Assembly: GCF_905475345.1 (NCBI RefSeq)
Contig: NC_066593.1
Span: 6,392,274-6,456,273, forward strand
Length of the DNA stretch: 64,000 nt
DNA from: Vespula vulgaris
Lineage: Eukaryota; Arthropoda; Insecta; Hymenoptera; Vespidae
Direction: 5' to 3'
Shown here one piece after another: positions 11,804 through 25,018 of the stretch. A model generated the notes under the pieces. It saw nothing but the letters and a program-made list of their open reading frames with translations, had not been told where the DNA came from and searched no databases. Both the position numbers and the translations under genes were made by a program. Numbering within the stretch: the first letter of the stretch is position 1; every line of letters starts with the position of its first letter.

Positions 11804-12566
11804 ACTAAAAAGGGGGAAGGGAGAACCAGGAAGTTTCTCTCTTTCTCATTCTGTTTAAGGTTCGCTTAGGTATTTGTAGCGCCGTTACTTCACTCCTCTC
11901 TTTCTCTTTTTAACCTACCCTCTCTCACTCCCACTCACACTCACACTCTCTTTGTCTCTCTCTCTCTTTACCCACACTCTGTATAGAGAGAAGAAGGAAA
12001 CGAAGAAGAAAACGAACGGATGAAAGTGCGAGAGAGAAAGGTTTGGATGCCGCTACTTATTCCTACGTTCCAAGTTCACCAACGTGGCTGGCTACGTCCA
12101 AACGAATAAAAGATCCGTGGTAAGAGAAGAGATGCGAAAAGAAAGGAAGAGAAGACGAGTTTGCGCCGGAACCTTCAGGAACGATTCAAGATTTTCCAGA
12201 ACCCTTGATATCGTAACTCCGAATTACAAAGTTCCGTAATAATATCGATCTTTTTACCATCGTCATTATTTTTCGACAAGTTTCTTTATATTTTTTTCTT
12301 CGAGTATTGAACTTCCAAGCTTTTTCCTCCCGTCGAAATACGAGTGCATGTAAATTCAAACGATTTTGCAGGAAATCGATGGAATTTGAGTAATTTTTGC
12401 TAATTCGGTATCAACAAACGCTGCTCGACGCTTGTAATATGGCAAAAAAACCAACGACTTCCTACGAGCCATAACGGGAAATCATTTTCCCTCGATTCGA
12501 GACGGTGCCTTTTCTGGGTCAAATATCCGGCGGGAGCTCTCGTCTCTTTTCGTCGTTTTATCGAAT

Positions 12567-12569
<3 letters not shown>

Positions 12570-12607
<38 letters not shown>
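12570..12607. repeat. (GA)n microsatellite
   Basis: A pure AG run of 38 bp, continuing into purine-rich sequence. Confidence 0.9.
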
Positions 12608-12610
<3 letters not shown>

Positions 12611-12865
12611 TTGAAGAAAAAAAGAAAGAGAAAAAGAAAGAATATATAAAGAAGGGTAAAGTAAAATAGAGAGAAAACGAAATAGGGAAAAGCTTATTGC
12701 TAATCTAAAACAAAGTTTTTCTGTAGCGAATTACGAATGGTAAATCCGACTGCAGGGCGATGCAATAACGTTACGACGATACTGAGAGAACATCCTCAAC
12801 CTTACTCGTTGCTGTCCATACGTCTATCGTTCTCTTTCTCTCTTTCTTTCAAAGAACGAAGGTGC

Positions 12866-12922
12866 AAAGAGAAAGAAAGAGAGAGAAAGAGAGAGAGCGA
12901 TAGAGAGAGAGAGAGAGCGGGG

Positions 12923-12955
<33 letters not shown>

Positions 12956-12975
12956 GAAGAAAGAAGGAAAGAGAA
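12866..12975. repeat. GA-rich purine tract upstream of the 13-kb promoter
   Basis: GA and GAAA repeats dominate for about 110 bp, ending roughly 180 bp before the predicted start site. GAGA-type tracts are known binding sites for GAGA factor in Drosophila. A role here is inference. Confidence 0.7.
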
Positions 12976-13150
12976 AAGACACATAGAGTCGAACGGTCGT
13001 CGAGAGACTGAGAGCGCGCTGCCGCGGCAATGCTAGCGAGGTGGTGGGGGTAGCTTAGGAGCGGCAACGGTCGTGCAATGGTGGGGATAGGCAAGGAGTG
13101 GGGGACAGCGACGAGCGCAGTAAACTCACTCGGCGGGGTGGACCAAACCG

Positions 13151-13187
13151 TCAGTCATCCGTGCTCCGTCGTAGGGATGAGATCGCG
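13151..13187 (+). promoter_or_regulatory. Core promoter: Inr (TCAGTC) with DPE at +28
   Basis: An arthropod initiator TCAGTC places the start A at 13153. Counting from it, +28 to +32 (13180-13184) reads AGATC, a full match to the downstream promoter element RGWYV at the position established in Drosophila. The site sits in a G+C- and CpG-rich island (about 13.0-13.3 kb) that differs from the AT-rich surroundings. There is no TATA box, as expected for Inr/DPE promoters. Which gene it drives is not shown. The nearest plus-strand coding exon is the convertase exon at 25560. Confidence 0.5.
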
Positions 13188-13663
13188 TCGTCCGACGCCG
13201 GTGCTGGTTCGTTCGGTATCCGTGCGACGACGACGACGACGGTGACACGGATATTCCATCATATCGTCGACGCATTCACGTTTTTCGCCACGTAGTAAAT
13301 TCGGTACGAACGCCCGACTACTCTCCGTTATTATTTCGCGTGTGTCACATTCTTCCTCTCCCTCTCCCTTTCTCTATTTCTCTCTTCCTTCCTATCTTTC
13401 TATCTTTCCTTCTCTCTCTTCCCTCTCTCTCTCTTCCTCTCTTTTATTCAATCTCTTTCTGCTTGTCTCTTTCCGTCTTCCGTGCCAACCTTCGAAGAAA
13501 ATCTACCGAAGAAGCGAAGAATATTCGAGTCTTCCACGAAGAACGAAGAGGCCTTCTTCTTTCAGCATCCGGTTGTTCCTTTCGTCTTTCTTCTGCTGCG
13601 ACCTTGACGAGGACCTTTTTAGATTACTCGGATCTCGATCGATGCGGAAGGTGACATTGAGGT
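13153..13663 (+). other. Candidate non-coding first exon
   Basis: From the predicted start at 13153 the sequence is GC-rich, then CT-rich, and reaches GAGGT|GTGAGT, a strong donor with GT at 13664. An overlapping GTGTGA donor at 13662 is also possible. Short open frames inside are Ser/Leu-rich and look like 5' UTR. If spliced, a plausible acceptor is the GCCGTTGCCGTTGCAG ending at 25510 in the convertase 5' region, which would make this an alternative leader for that gene. It could equally be a separate non-coding transcript. Confidence 0.35.
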
Positions 13664-14262
13664 GTGAGTATACTTATTGAATCTAGCGTCACGTGACCAT
13701 GTTTGTTGTTGCAATCTCTTTCTCTCTTTTTCTCTCTCTCTTTCTCTTCCTTCTTTATCTCTAAGGCCGCCAAGAAATTACGAAACGTATTTTGATTCTT
13801 TCGTGTCGCGTCGTACCGACGATGCTTCTTACCTCAAATAGTATTCATCGTCGAAAGGAATGAAATATTTCTAATATTTCTAATATTTAAGATCGTCTCT
13901 CTCTCTCTCTCTCTCGAACAAAAGTTCCACTTTTTATCGTCTTTTACGTATAAACCGAAATTCAAGCATCGATCGATTGGCGACCGTTAGGCGATATAAT
14001 TTCAACGAGTTTGGCGCCATATTTACACGCTCCGAATTCTAACCTCGATATCCTACAATAACGACGATGATATATACCAGCCAGAATTTTTATAATATTA
14101 ATCGACAAAGTTTCCAACGGAGACTAACGGTACGAAGTCGTTTGCTTCGAAGAAGCAAACTCGTTAAAGGTGAATGGTGAAAACGATAGATGTTAATTTT
14201 ATGTAACCACGTTATATATCGATACACGTTATGCACATAAGATGTTATAGTATAATAATAAC

Positions 14263-14263
<1 letters not shown>

Positions 14264-14307
<44 letters not shown>

Positions 14308-14309
14308 TG
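14264..14309. repeat. (TA)n microsatellite
   Basis: A near-pure TA run of about 45 bp. Confidence 0.9.
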
Positions 14310-15775
14310 GTCGTATCGAGGAATGCGGACGTATTATCGAGAAGCAAGGATTCTTTGTTCGAACAAGAGAGACTTGCTTTGCGAAAGCGTCGATAATAAG
14401 TCGAAGCTCTTGTCGATCGACACGGACATTGCACTTCTTCGAAAGAGAGGGAGGGAGTAGAGAGAAGAGAGAAGAGAGAAAGAGAGGAAGAGATCGTTCA
14501 CGTCTTTTCTGAGAACGAGCTTCGACATTGAAATCCTTTAATAAAATTTGGATCGTCCGGAATGTTTTCGTTTATACGTTAGTCTCTTTGTCATTGTTCC
14601 TTTTCAGCAAATAGATCAAATAACGCAAGAGAAAGACTATAGAATATTCTCATACATACGTATTCGTATACATTGAAATGCATCAATGATATTTAAATAC
14701 GTCGCAAATTTCATTCGTCCGTTAATCTTTTTCTCATTATTTATTTTCGACGACGATAACTAGAAAAGATTTTCATATTTGCCTTTATACTTGGATGAAA
14801 TCCTTCAATGAGATGTTTCTTGTAGTTGTTTTTATTTGGTTTTGTTTACGTTTTTTTTTTCTTTTTTCTTTTTTTATCATTACTTTTCAACGATATAATC
14901 AAACAGCAGAGACCAGAGAACGTTTCCGTACGTGACTTTATACCACTGACGGAATATACGAAATTATATTCGAACAATTTCGTATTTGTATCATTATGAA
15001 GCGTATCATTATAAAATGTATAATTATAAAAGTTTTGCGTTAATTTATCAGAATGTTATTAATTTCGAGCGAATTTATTGTAATTATTGGTGATATTTTA
15101 TCTTAAATTTGACTTAAATACACACACACACACACGTGAATCTGTATGTGTGTGTGTATATATATATATATCTATATATACATACGCAGATACACGTCAT
15201 TTACGATTATTTATTTTCATAATATAAGTATAAAAGCAATCATAATATAATGCATTTCGGATGTAGGTCGTTATATTCGTATAGACGTTACTTTCGATTA
15301 ATTAACCGGTATTCAGGGACGAATACGGCAACCGGTAGATACGTAGTACTCTATTATCGACTTTCAACGAACGCACGTATATCAATAAATAGAAATAAAA
15401 ATGAGATTTTTATTAGGGTATGTTTTTGATTGCATTATTTAAAGAAAAAAAATAAAATAAAAAAAAAATAAAAAATAAAAAAATAAGAGAAAAGGCAGCA
15501 AAAGTTTCCGGTTCGATCGCCGCGTATTAGCTTTCGCATTGGTTCAGTTCTCGTTTTATATTAAGGTCATGAGAATGCAACGAATCTCTTCCGCCATTGG
15601 TCGCGTCGGTTACGCCATTCGCACGTTACTCGTCGATACGTTTCTATCAGTTACATCGAACACGATCGCTTTGTAAAAGAAAAAAAAAAGGTAAAATGCA
15701 AGAGGGGCATATAAAAATGTGTTCATATACGTAAAAATCCAATATACAAATACAGATATATAACTATGTATACAC

Positions 15776-15778
<3 letters not shown>

Positions 15779-15834
<56 letters not shown>
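15779..15834. repeat. (TA)n microsatellite
   Basis: A pure TA run of about 55 bp. Confidence 0.9.
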
Positions 15835-15835
<1 letters not shown>

Positions 15836-15959
15836 CGTATTGTTCTTCATCGCAATATTGATACGCGTAAATTGAGATAGGAATAGTGCGAAATTTAATC
15901 AACGGCTCGAATTTAACGATAAAAAGAGTAAAAATAGAAAGGAAGACGTCGATTTCGCA

Positions 15960-16222
15960 TTTTCCTTTTTCTCTCTCTCTTTTTTTTCTTTCTTTTTCTT
16001 TTTTTCGTATTCGATATTAAACGATGAATGGAAATATCGAGAAGCATACGCCTCGAGGAGCTTTATCCAGAGATCTACGGCTGGTGGGGATGATTCCGCG
16101 AGAACGAGAAGACCGGATCTCTGGAGTCTCTTGAAACGCCGATATCCATCTCTCGGTTCACCGCTCGACATATCCGTGACGGTGCGCGCGTGTTTTACCC
16201 ACGTGCAATGGCTTGAGAGCAC
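15960..16222 (-). other. Unrecognised minus-strand open frame in a GC-richer island
   Basis: A minus-strand frame reads MSSGEPRDGYRRFKRLQRSG, then LLVLAESSPPAVDLWIKLLE and AYASRYFHSS, before entering a Lys-rich translation of a CT/T tract. The first part has more balanced codons than other open frames in this interval and lies in a CpG-rich patch. I do not recognise a family, see no signal peptide or domain motif, and find no convincing splice borders. It may be a leader exon of the minus-strand receptor gene or chance. Confidence 0.15.
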
Positions 16223-17698
16223 GAGAGAGACGTGGCTTGCTTTCTAGCCTATCCGCATTCCTAAGCGATTCTCTACTGATCCTTCTATATATTACTACTT
16301 CGTCTTCGCAGCGTTAACGTACGTCTGATCTAATTTTTCGCTAGCACGGATTTGAGAAATAGTGCGTACTCTGAACTGTAAAGCTACTTTTAAAATTGAA
16401 ACCATAATGTCTTTTTAACGAGAGAATGATCATTGAGATACATATATTTATATATTATATAGATATATATGTATATGTATATATATACATATATTTCGTA
16501 ATTATAATCTGTAATTAGATATATAAATATTCGTTGAGAATTTTCACGAGTTTTATTTAGCAAGTTATTTTAGTATTTTTTTAACCGTACGATATTTACC
16601 AGAATGATGTATCTTTTGTGCAATATTTTTTGTGCGATATTTTTACTGATTTATAGGTATAACGGATTTACGTAAATTTTTTTCCGGGTAACTTATAAAT
16701 CGCAATCTTCTGAACGGCGAAAAAATTTTAACTGGAAATAATAAGACTATCGAAAGACACGTCGATTGTTTCCCAGTTATTTCACTTCTCGGTTCTTTTG
16801 TCTCATTAATTCTTACAACAAAAGAGCATACTTGGGCGAGCCAAGTAGTGGGCGAAATACACAGAAACAGTCACTGTGTGTAAATTGGTAGCACGTTATA
16901 TTATTGTCCTTCCTTTCTCCAATGGAAATTTTCTTCGAAAGAAAAAATATTCGGTTCGACGAGCGTACAGAACTAACAATAAGCATATTTAAAAAATGAA
17001 AAAAATATTTTTGCAATTGTCTACTATGTAACCTTCTATATGCATGTATGTATTATGTATCGAAGAGCGTAAAATAATCTGCAAATATTTTTTACTTTTT
17101 ATTCTTCGATCGAAAGTCGATAAATAAAAGAAGATTATATCTTGGTAAATATGTCATCCAAAGGACATCATTGATATAACCACGACTTTTCGACTTTTCA
17201 AAGAATGCATTTTTTTCACGCAAAAGCATACTTCTCTTTCTGCTCGGCTTCCCCGTGAAGCGACGCGACGTTTGCCTTGTTAGCAGTTCGAAACTTCGTT
17301 TCGCAAGTTCGTTAAATGCATTCGCACCCGCGCCCATTTATCAGGTGAATTAATGTCCACAGAATTCGCGGATTATACTTTCGTTCATAAAATATTTCGC
17401 AAAATTGTCTTGTAAATGGTCGAATTCTTGATTGTCCTTGACAATCTATTTAAATAAAATTAAATAGAAATATCCAAGATTTTTCTAGGGCGTAAGAAAA
17501 AAAAAGGAAGAAGAAAAAAGAAACAACGTGGAACATACTCGTTTGTTTTCAAAACAAGTTGGAATAAACGTGAATTCGTGGTTGATTGTAAAAAAAAAAA
17601 AAGGAAAAAGCAAAAAACAAAATTAAGAGAATGTAAGGCGGCCGAACGTAGTTACGAATGGTTGATGCAATAAACACGAGTACGATAAAACTCGTCTT

Positions 17699-17758
17699 AG
17701 TGCGGTGCAATGTGGTACAATGCGGTGCAGTCCGGTGCGGTGCGGTGCAGTGCGGTAC
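17699..17758. repeat. GC-rich 10-bp minisatellite
   Basis: About six units of a GGTGCAGTGC-like 10-mer, with variants GGTGCAATGT, GGTACAATGC and GGTGCGGTGC. It stands out in base composition from the AT-rich surroundings. Confidence 0.85.
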
Positions 17759-19562
17759 GACGTTCGTAACTTCGAGCTCGATATCGACGAGATGTCTACG
17801 ATATATCTCTCCTTTCGAACAAAGGAACATGCGGTCGTTGTACTCGAGCGTACCGATAATATCTATGTCGTTTTAATTTATCCTTATGTTCGGAGAAAAT
17901 GAGAAAAATTTCTATAGGTTCTGCTCTGCGAAATTTTAATTTTGTCTGATAACGACACGAAATTAAAATACGGAAGTTAAGTTAGTACGAAAAAAAAAAA
18001 AAATGATCCTTAACGTTGTTTAATTTATTTCGAGGAAGAACTGAAAAGTAAACGAATCGTAGGAAACAAGTTCGATAAGGGAAAGTTGATCGAAGTAAAC
18101 GTTACGAAATAAAATATATCTTTTATTTTTCTTTACGTTTTGCGTTGAAAAAAGAAAATGTAATCGTACGATTCGTATTCTTTTAGATCGTGTTAACTTA
18201 GATCGTGCTATATGTATGTATGTTGGATAAACATTGATCTAGACGAATTTAGGTCGATTCTTGCTTCTTTTCACTGAGGAATATCGATCATACATATTTT
18301 ATCGCGCTGAAAGATATCTGCTATCGGAATAGTTTATCTACTATAGTAGGATACGATATAGTAGGATACTCGCGGGATTAAGGATGTTCCTCTTAGTTCT
18401 GAATTATGGTCTCCTGCGACTATCGGAGAGCAATAGAAGGAATTTCCGAAGCAGTTACGAACGTGCAAACATTTCAAGTTACTACTTGCTAATACTCGAA
18501 GAAATTACTTCGTCCTAGAGGCAAATATTTCTCTTTCTCTATTTCTCTAACTCTCTATTTCTCTGTTTCTCTTCTTCGTCTATATCGCGTTCTAATTAAT
18601 TTTATTTGTTACGATAAAGTCGAATCAGGATTTGCTTAATTGATAGCTTTCAGGTCGACGTTCTCGTATATTTCCTTTCGTAGTATCATACAAATCCTTT
18701 CGAAAATACAAATAGTTTATTTCTAATCGTTCGGTCTTGTCAACAAAAATAAAAATAAAAAAAAAAGAAAATAAAAGAAAGAGAAAGATTTTCTGATTTT
18801 TCTCTTTCCTTATCGTTTGACTATTCTTACATACTTCGATTAACAAAACACAGCGAAAAAAATCCAAGGACGTTAGAATTCTTTTACGTGTATTTTTACA
18901 AAGTAAAAATTGGAACGAATCCAAACATCTATGCTATTCTTTCGTTTATCGAGCGATGTCCTTGGACATAGAAATGGACCAATATATCCAATACGCACGT
19001 ACCGAGTATACAAACTTATATACTCGCTTCATCGTTCTAAGTTTCGTCGATAATATAATACTAAGTTGTTAACAGTTAACAATTCTTGGCTTGGTTCGTT
19101 GGAATACACGGAATGTATTTAAAGTCCTATCTTAACGAACAAGCCAAACAACGACGAGGCCGGTTTCTGCCGTAGCGTGTACATTTCCCTCTCTCTCCCC
19201 CATTCTCTCTCTCTCTCTTTCTCTCTATCTCTCTCTTTCTATCTCAACCTCCCTCTCTTTCTTTCTTCTTTTCTCGTGCAGCACGAGAACGCGTCCGTTA
19301 CGTTAGAACGTCGTCCGTGACCCCAGCCGCTTCCTGTTACGAGAGAAGTCTTTACCCGCTCGTCTTCTCTCCATCTCTTCCAACCTGTGTATTTCTTTTC
19401 TCTACCTCTCTCTCTCTCTCTCTTTTTTTCTCTCTCTTTCTTTCTCTCTTTCTATCTTTCTTTTCTCGTCTTTTCCATCTTGAAGATTTAAAAACCGTAT
19501 CCGCGGCGATAAGGACGGAGATCATTTCCCTCTTTTTCTTGGTGGTTTATGGAACGACCTAG

Positions 19563-19605
<43 letters not shown>

Positions 19606-20584
19606 TGCATCTATCTTTCCTTTAAATCGACACTTTTTTATGTTTTTTTTCCCCCTTTCTTCTTTCATTTTTTTCTTCTCCTTTTCCCTTTTATGACGAC
19701 GTAGTACATTATAAAGAAGACGACGATGATAGGAGATAAAATTCATGGTTTGAAGATCTTTCGAAAACTATGTTCGATGATCTTCTCTTCAAAGCTTCCC
19801 TTTTTAATCTCTTTTCGGATCACGGTCAAAGGAGCTTACCGGCACTTAGTAAATGGACGAATAAAATGATTCTTGCGAATAGTAAACGATTTGTTTTTAA
19901 CGAATGTCGTACGTGACCAATAATATATATCTGTTTTCGTTTCGCGTCATCATGGAAAAATTCACTCAGAGATTTAAGCTCCTACCAGCCGTCTCGGTCA
20001 CGTATGTGTTCTCTATATAAACTAAATCCTCCGGGACGGAACAGTGACTCGACCTATGGGTATGGGTACGGTAAAAATCCTATTAATCTTCTAAATTATT
20101 ATTCTATCGTTCTGGCGTTGATAGCTGGTATTATATCTATCGGATTCTTTTCTTTTCGAGGTGCGAATTACGCTCCAATGAGTTCGATCGTCGTTCCGCA
20201 TTTGACTCCGAGTATCGTTTTCTCAGGACTCTTTTCTGTTAGAAATTACAGGTCAGTTTAAATCGTGGAATTAATTCTTATTATAGAAAAGGATAGGGAA
20301 GGAAAGGAAAGTAAAGGAAAGAAAAGGAAAGGAAAAAGAAAAATGTCTGCGATATCTCCATTTGTTTAAAATCTCTTTATAAACGATCGAACATATGTTA
20401 AAGTAATCAACGAAAATATCTCTATCATAATATTTAAATTTAACCAGTTTACACTAAGTATCTCAGAGTTTGATTTGGTTCCTTTCAATCGTGACGATTT
20501 TTATAAATCCTTCATTTTTTATCGGAACGTTTAATAAACGTTGGAAAAATTAATGAGATTTCATCTTCGATGATATTTATTTAT

Positions 20585-20586
<2 letters not shown>

Positions 20587-20659
<73 letters not shown>

Positions 20660-20680
20660 TAGGTAGGTAGATAGATAGAT
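20587..20680. repeat. Compound (TA)n-(TG)n-(TA)n-(GGTA)n-(GATA)n
   Basis: Five simple motifs follow each other in about 95 bp, ending in GTAGGTAG and GATAGATA units. Confidence 0.9.
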
Positions 20681-21827
20681 TCATTATCGTTTTTCTTCGT
20701 CAGGCTTCTATCAGTTTACAAATCATGCGGTAAAGTGATAGGTTTGCTTTCGAAATAGCCGCAATCGCTGCTTTCCGGCCGAATCTTTCGATCGATGAGG
20801 GTTAATCCCTTGGATGTAACCTCAGCTTCTCGGTGATACGAAGGCATCGTTTGCACAACCACCTGTTCTCGCGTAATCTATTATCGGCATTAATTTCAAT
20901 TCTTTTTGTTCCGGAGACAACACTAATCAATTTTTGACTCTCAAATCCGTACTACCGTCATTTTCCTTTTTTTCCATTCGTTTTAATTCCGCTAATAAAT
21001 TCGTTCAAAATACGCTAATCTTTTTCTTCCAGTTTTTTACGTAATAAATACGTAACACACGAACGAATTTCAATAATAACGTTTTGCGATATTTATCAAC
21101 GTGTAACGATATTTTATTAATCGATTTTAAAAGCACGCTAATTATCGAAGATCTTGAATGGAAATTAATTTGTAAAATAGTACGATAACGAGATCATCAA
21201 TTTTCTTTTACAGTTCTTCTTTCTCATTCATTTTCTCGAGAATGATAATCTCCTGCGTTAACTCATAGATATATCACGATTACCTCTAATCACTTTGTAT
21301 AAGTATATATAAGTATACGTATAGAGACGCGTATAAACTCGGACATAAGATCTAACGTAAGAACCGTACGAATGGAAAGAGACACACGAAGAGCATTAGC
21401 CAGGGATTATTACCTTGTGAGATGATTATGGCCTCGTTCGTTTTCATTTGTTCGCACGTCGAAAGCTTATATTCTTTACGTCGAGGTGTCGGCAAATGAA
21501 ACATTGAGAGCGAGAGAAAGCAAGAGAAAGAGGAATAGAAAAATCGAAAGGTTCAAAAGAGAAGTATATAGGGTTAGAGTTAAAGTTAGAGAAAGAGATA
21601 GGAGACGACATACAGGGAGATTGAAAAAAAAAAGAAAAGGAAGGTATAGGATACGCAGGATGACCCTTTTGTCCCGAAATTAAAAAGGGACCTGGGATTG
21701 CTGTGGACGCAGAGCCTGCAGTCGGTCATCCTCGCTTTTTCGGCTTTGGAAAAGGCTACTGAGAGGGAAACCCGCTTGCGAGAGAAAGAGGATAAGTACG
21801 GGCTCGAATTTAATTCACTTCGAACGA

Positions 21828-21854
21828 GCGAGCGAGCGAGCGAACGAGCGACAG
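21828..21854. repeat. (GAGC)n tetramer repeat
   Basis: ACGAGCGAGCGAGCGAGCGA repeats with one variant unit, in a GC-richer island. Confidence 0.75.
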
Positions 21855-22055
21855 ACAGCTAGCTCTCTTCTAGCTTTCTCTTTCTCTCTCTCTCTCTCTC
21901 TGTCTCTTTCTTTCTCCCTTTCTGTCTTTCTGTCTTTTCTCTTCTTTTCTCTTCATTGCAACTCGAAAGTAGAACTGGAAGGGAGAAGGTCAGGCCGCGA
22001 ATGCAATTTTCTCCCAGGCACGAAGTAGGATGTCCTCTCTCTCTTTTTCTTTCTT

Positions 22056-22088
<33 letters not shown>

Positions 22089-22422
22089 ATATATATATAT
22101 AGATATATCTATCTTTCTTTCTAAAGTTATCGAACGATCGGCTCGCTCCTACGACGTGAGTCCTTTTTTCCGGAAGCTGACTCGAACGAAGATCCGTTCA
22201 AACGTAGATACCGATAATGCGAATCGCCGTCCCTGTCTTCTTTTCTTTGTCTTTCTCCTTTTTTCCTCTTCTTTTCCATCGAAAGAGTTGCTTTCGGCGA
22301 GCGTGAAAATTACGTTAAGCTCCAACGATTCTACCAAATAAGAATCCGTGCTCTCGTTTTTCTCTTTTTGCTTTCATTTTCTTTCGCTTTTTCTTTTTCG
22401 TTTCTTGCATATTTTTTTTTAT

Positions 22423-22453
<31 letters not shown>

Positions 22454-24704
22454 TTCGTTTTTTTTCTTTTTCTCACTCTTTCTATGTAGCGTTCTCCTTT
22501 ATCGAGTATATAGTCATCAGCGTCCGCGAGAAGGTAATTGTATTAATTGAAAATTTCTTTGCAATTGTCGGTAACAAGTAGGTGAAAATGCTCGGGACAA
22601 AAGCTCGAGGCAGACCAACTCACTTTTTCCAATAGCTGTGAATTTCCGTGGATCGAAGCAGAGCGTGTAATTAACGAGTAACAACAAACGATTATGTGGA
22701 TCTATCGATACGTTCAAATTTCTTACTCTCGGTAATGCTCGTTTTTTTTCCTTTTCTTTCTTTTTATTTTGTTATTTTTTTTTTATTTAATAATATTTAA
22801 GCTTTCTACGTTTCGTAGCTTATATCGGAAAAGTACTTCCATGCGTTTCCGACCTAATTCCATCTCTTTTTCCTCGGCACTCGTTAGACTTAATCCATTG
22901 TACGGAACAGGATTTACATCTTTAGCGAGAGAACATGGGAATTTGGAGTGGGTATTGACTTACCGAAGTAGTACGTCCTAGTCTCTCTCGAATGCTATAT
23001 ACGTACCTTCGTTGACACAACTTCGTAATTAAAGTAATCGAGAGAGGTTATTTCTGTGGAGCGAATACAAATGATCTCTCATAACGGAGAATAACGTGCT
23101 CATAGAATGTAATATCTGCCAAGTAATTATTACATTATTCGTTTAACGAGTATAGCCCTTTGATGCGAACGGAAACATGCGTGTACATACATCATCTTGG
23201 ACAATATTGTATTTCTGTGAACTTTGCCATCATCCCAATTTTAACTTTCCTCGTGTATTTTGTTTATCTTCGTCGATCTATTTAATTTCTACGATTTTCA
23301 TTAATTTTCTTTAGAACGATTACGATTGGGATCTATCGTACAAGATATTAAAAAGGTTTCAAGCGATACATCTATACGTTTTACATTTTTTACTCTAGTA
23401 AGAGATAATTATTTTTCTATTCGTTCTTATCGTAATATCAAAGCAATGACATCTCGAGTAGAAATGCGAATTTCGAGTTATTGACTTACTTACTACTTAC
23501 CAAAGTAGTACGGTTGACCAAATACTCACACACACCTCCGTAGATACTAATAGAACTTTAGAATTCGGACGATAAGACAGTAAGGTTGTTTCTATCTATA
23601 AGATGATTAAATGATGTCTTTCGAATTTCGACTCGGATTGTTATCGCGTTCATCTCGTATAGAAGCGTCGTTAGATATTTTATATATATATATATAAATA
23701 TATCAGTACTAATTGAAATATTCACAATTTTGATAAGCTTTTTCAAATCCATATTTTGAATTTTATAGAATTTTGGAATTGTTTCGAGAAAAGATTGTGA
23801 AGCGAAAATGATGTAATATTGTACAATTATTAACATTAACGAAATCAACGTAAAACGATTGTGCTGTAATCGGCTTATCGGTTCTTTCCGCAATTAACTT
23901 GCCGCGATATCGTAGCGTATTTATCGAAAAACACACCGGGTGTTTCTAAAATGCGCATTTAAATTTTATTAGCTAACTCTATTAAGGCTGGTATCAAAAC
24001 AGAATATCGTACGAACGTTGCTCCGCAAATGCGCAAAGTACGTTCTAATCTTTATTTAAAATTACATTATGATCGATAGATCGTCGGAGAGAATAATCTC
24101 TTTCTTTTTCTTCTTCTTTTTTTTTTTGGTTGCATCAATAAAAATTTTGTTTTTTTTTTCCTTTTTCTTTTTTTTTCTTTTCTTTTGAATTCATAACCCA
24201 TTAAGACCTTTGAAAAGACCATTAATCGTTAATTGAACGAGTCACCGCGATGTACAACAAAGTGCCGACGCGAGATAAAAGATAATCGCAGGGATTTTTG
24301 TTCGACGTAGAAAGAGAAAAAGGGAGCATTACGATTATTTCCGTCTATTCTTCTTTATTGCAGATCGGCGTTGGTAGGTCGACAAAGTGATCGCCCAGTG
24401 GAACGAAGAGGAAAAAAAAAGAGAAGAAGGGTATAACCGCGGACAAAGTACCAAATAGAAGAAAAAGGAAAAAAAAACGAGAGGGAAAGGAATCTCTCAT
24501 AATCATGACTGGCTTCGGAAAGGACAGATCCGTAACGTGATCGTAGGTCGATCTATCGATCAAAGAAAGACAATCGAGGTCGGCGTGACGTTCGCTATGA
24601 GGTCGGAAGTGGTACGATAACGATTCGAGGAGATAAATCGATCTTCTCTCGCGAAAGATACGCGCAAATATACAAACACAGAGAAATAGACGACACATAC
24701 GTAC

Positions 24705-24711
<7 letters not shown>

Positions 24712-24746
<35 letters not shown>
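24712..24746. repeat. (TA)n microsatellite
   Basis: A pure TA run about 275 bp before the convertase start site. Confidence 0.9.
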
Positions 24747-24752
<6 letters not shown>

Positions 24753-25018
24753 TCACGCGTCTTACACTTGGAAAGTTGAAAGAAAAAGAAAAAAAGAAGA
24801 AGAAGGAGAAGAAGAAGAGGGCGACTAGATATCAACGTTCTCTCGCGTTATCCGAGCAAACGAGCGATTGAATACGTGCGAGCGAGCGTGCGTGCGTGCG
24901 TGCGCGCGCGCGCGTGTGTATAGTCGCGCCGTTTCGCGCGCAAAGTTAACGGCGACCGAAGTCAAAGGCGGCCGACACTGTGGAGGGTACTTAACGAGCG
25001 AGGCGAGCCGCTGACGGC

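Larger units (their letters stand above)
2991..13152. other. Gene-free AT-rich interval between the receptor gene and the 13-kb promoter
   Basis: I see no supportable coding exon in this interval on either strand. Open frames are short, have AT-driven composition, and often translate microsatellites (runs of Ser-Leu or Arg-Glu). The content is simple repeats, poly-A/T tracts and unique AT-rich DNA. It may be intergenic, or partly 5' intron of the minus-strand receptor gene if that gene has a distant non-coding first exon. Confidence 0.6.
13664..24880. other. Gene-free interval upstream of the convertase gene
   Basis: No coding exon is recognised. The interval holds TA, GA and TG microsatellites, a 10-bp minisatellite at 17.7 kb, CT-rich tracts near 19.2-19.5 kb and 22.0-22.5 kb, and a few non-repetitive GC-richer islands (about 16.05-16.3, 20.74-20.88 and 21.66-21.86 kb). 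If the promoter at 13153 belongs to the convertase gene, this is its first intron. Otherwise it is intergenic. Confidence 0.55.

Noticed and set aside
12737..13036. Open frames of Arg-Glu or Ser-Leu repeats on both strands, here and at other GA/CT tracts
   Set aside because: They are translations of microsatellites, open in several frames at once, with no splice borders or recognised domains.
15500..15530. GGTTCGATCGCC, resembling a tRNA T-loop box B
   Set aside because: No box A or cloverleaf stems were found at tRNA spacing. No tRNA or rRNA gene was found in the window.
23930..23965. CACACCGGGTGTTTCTAAAATG, resembling a mariner-type inverted terminal repeat
   Set aside because: No matching inverted end, TA duplication pair or transposase remnant was found nearby, so it stays a chance resemblance.
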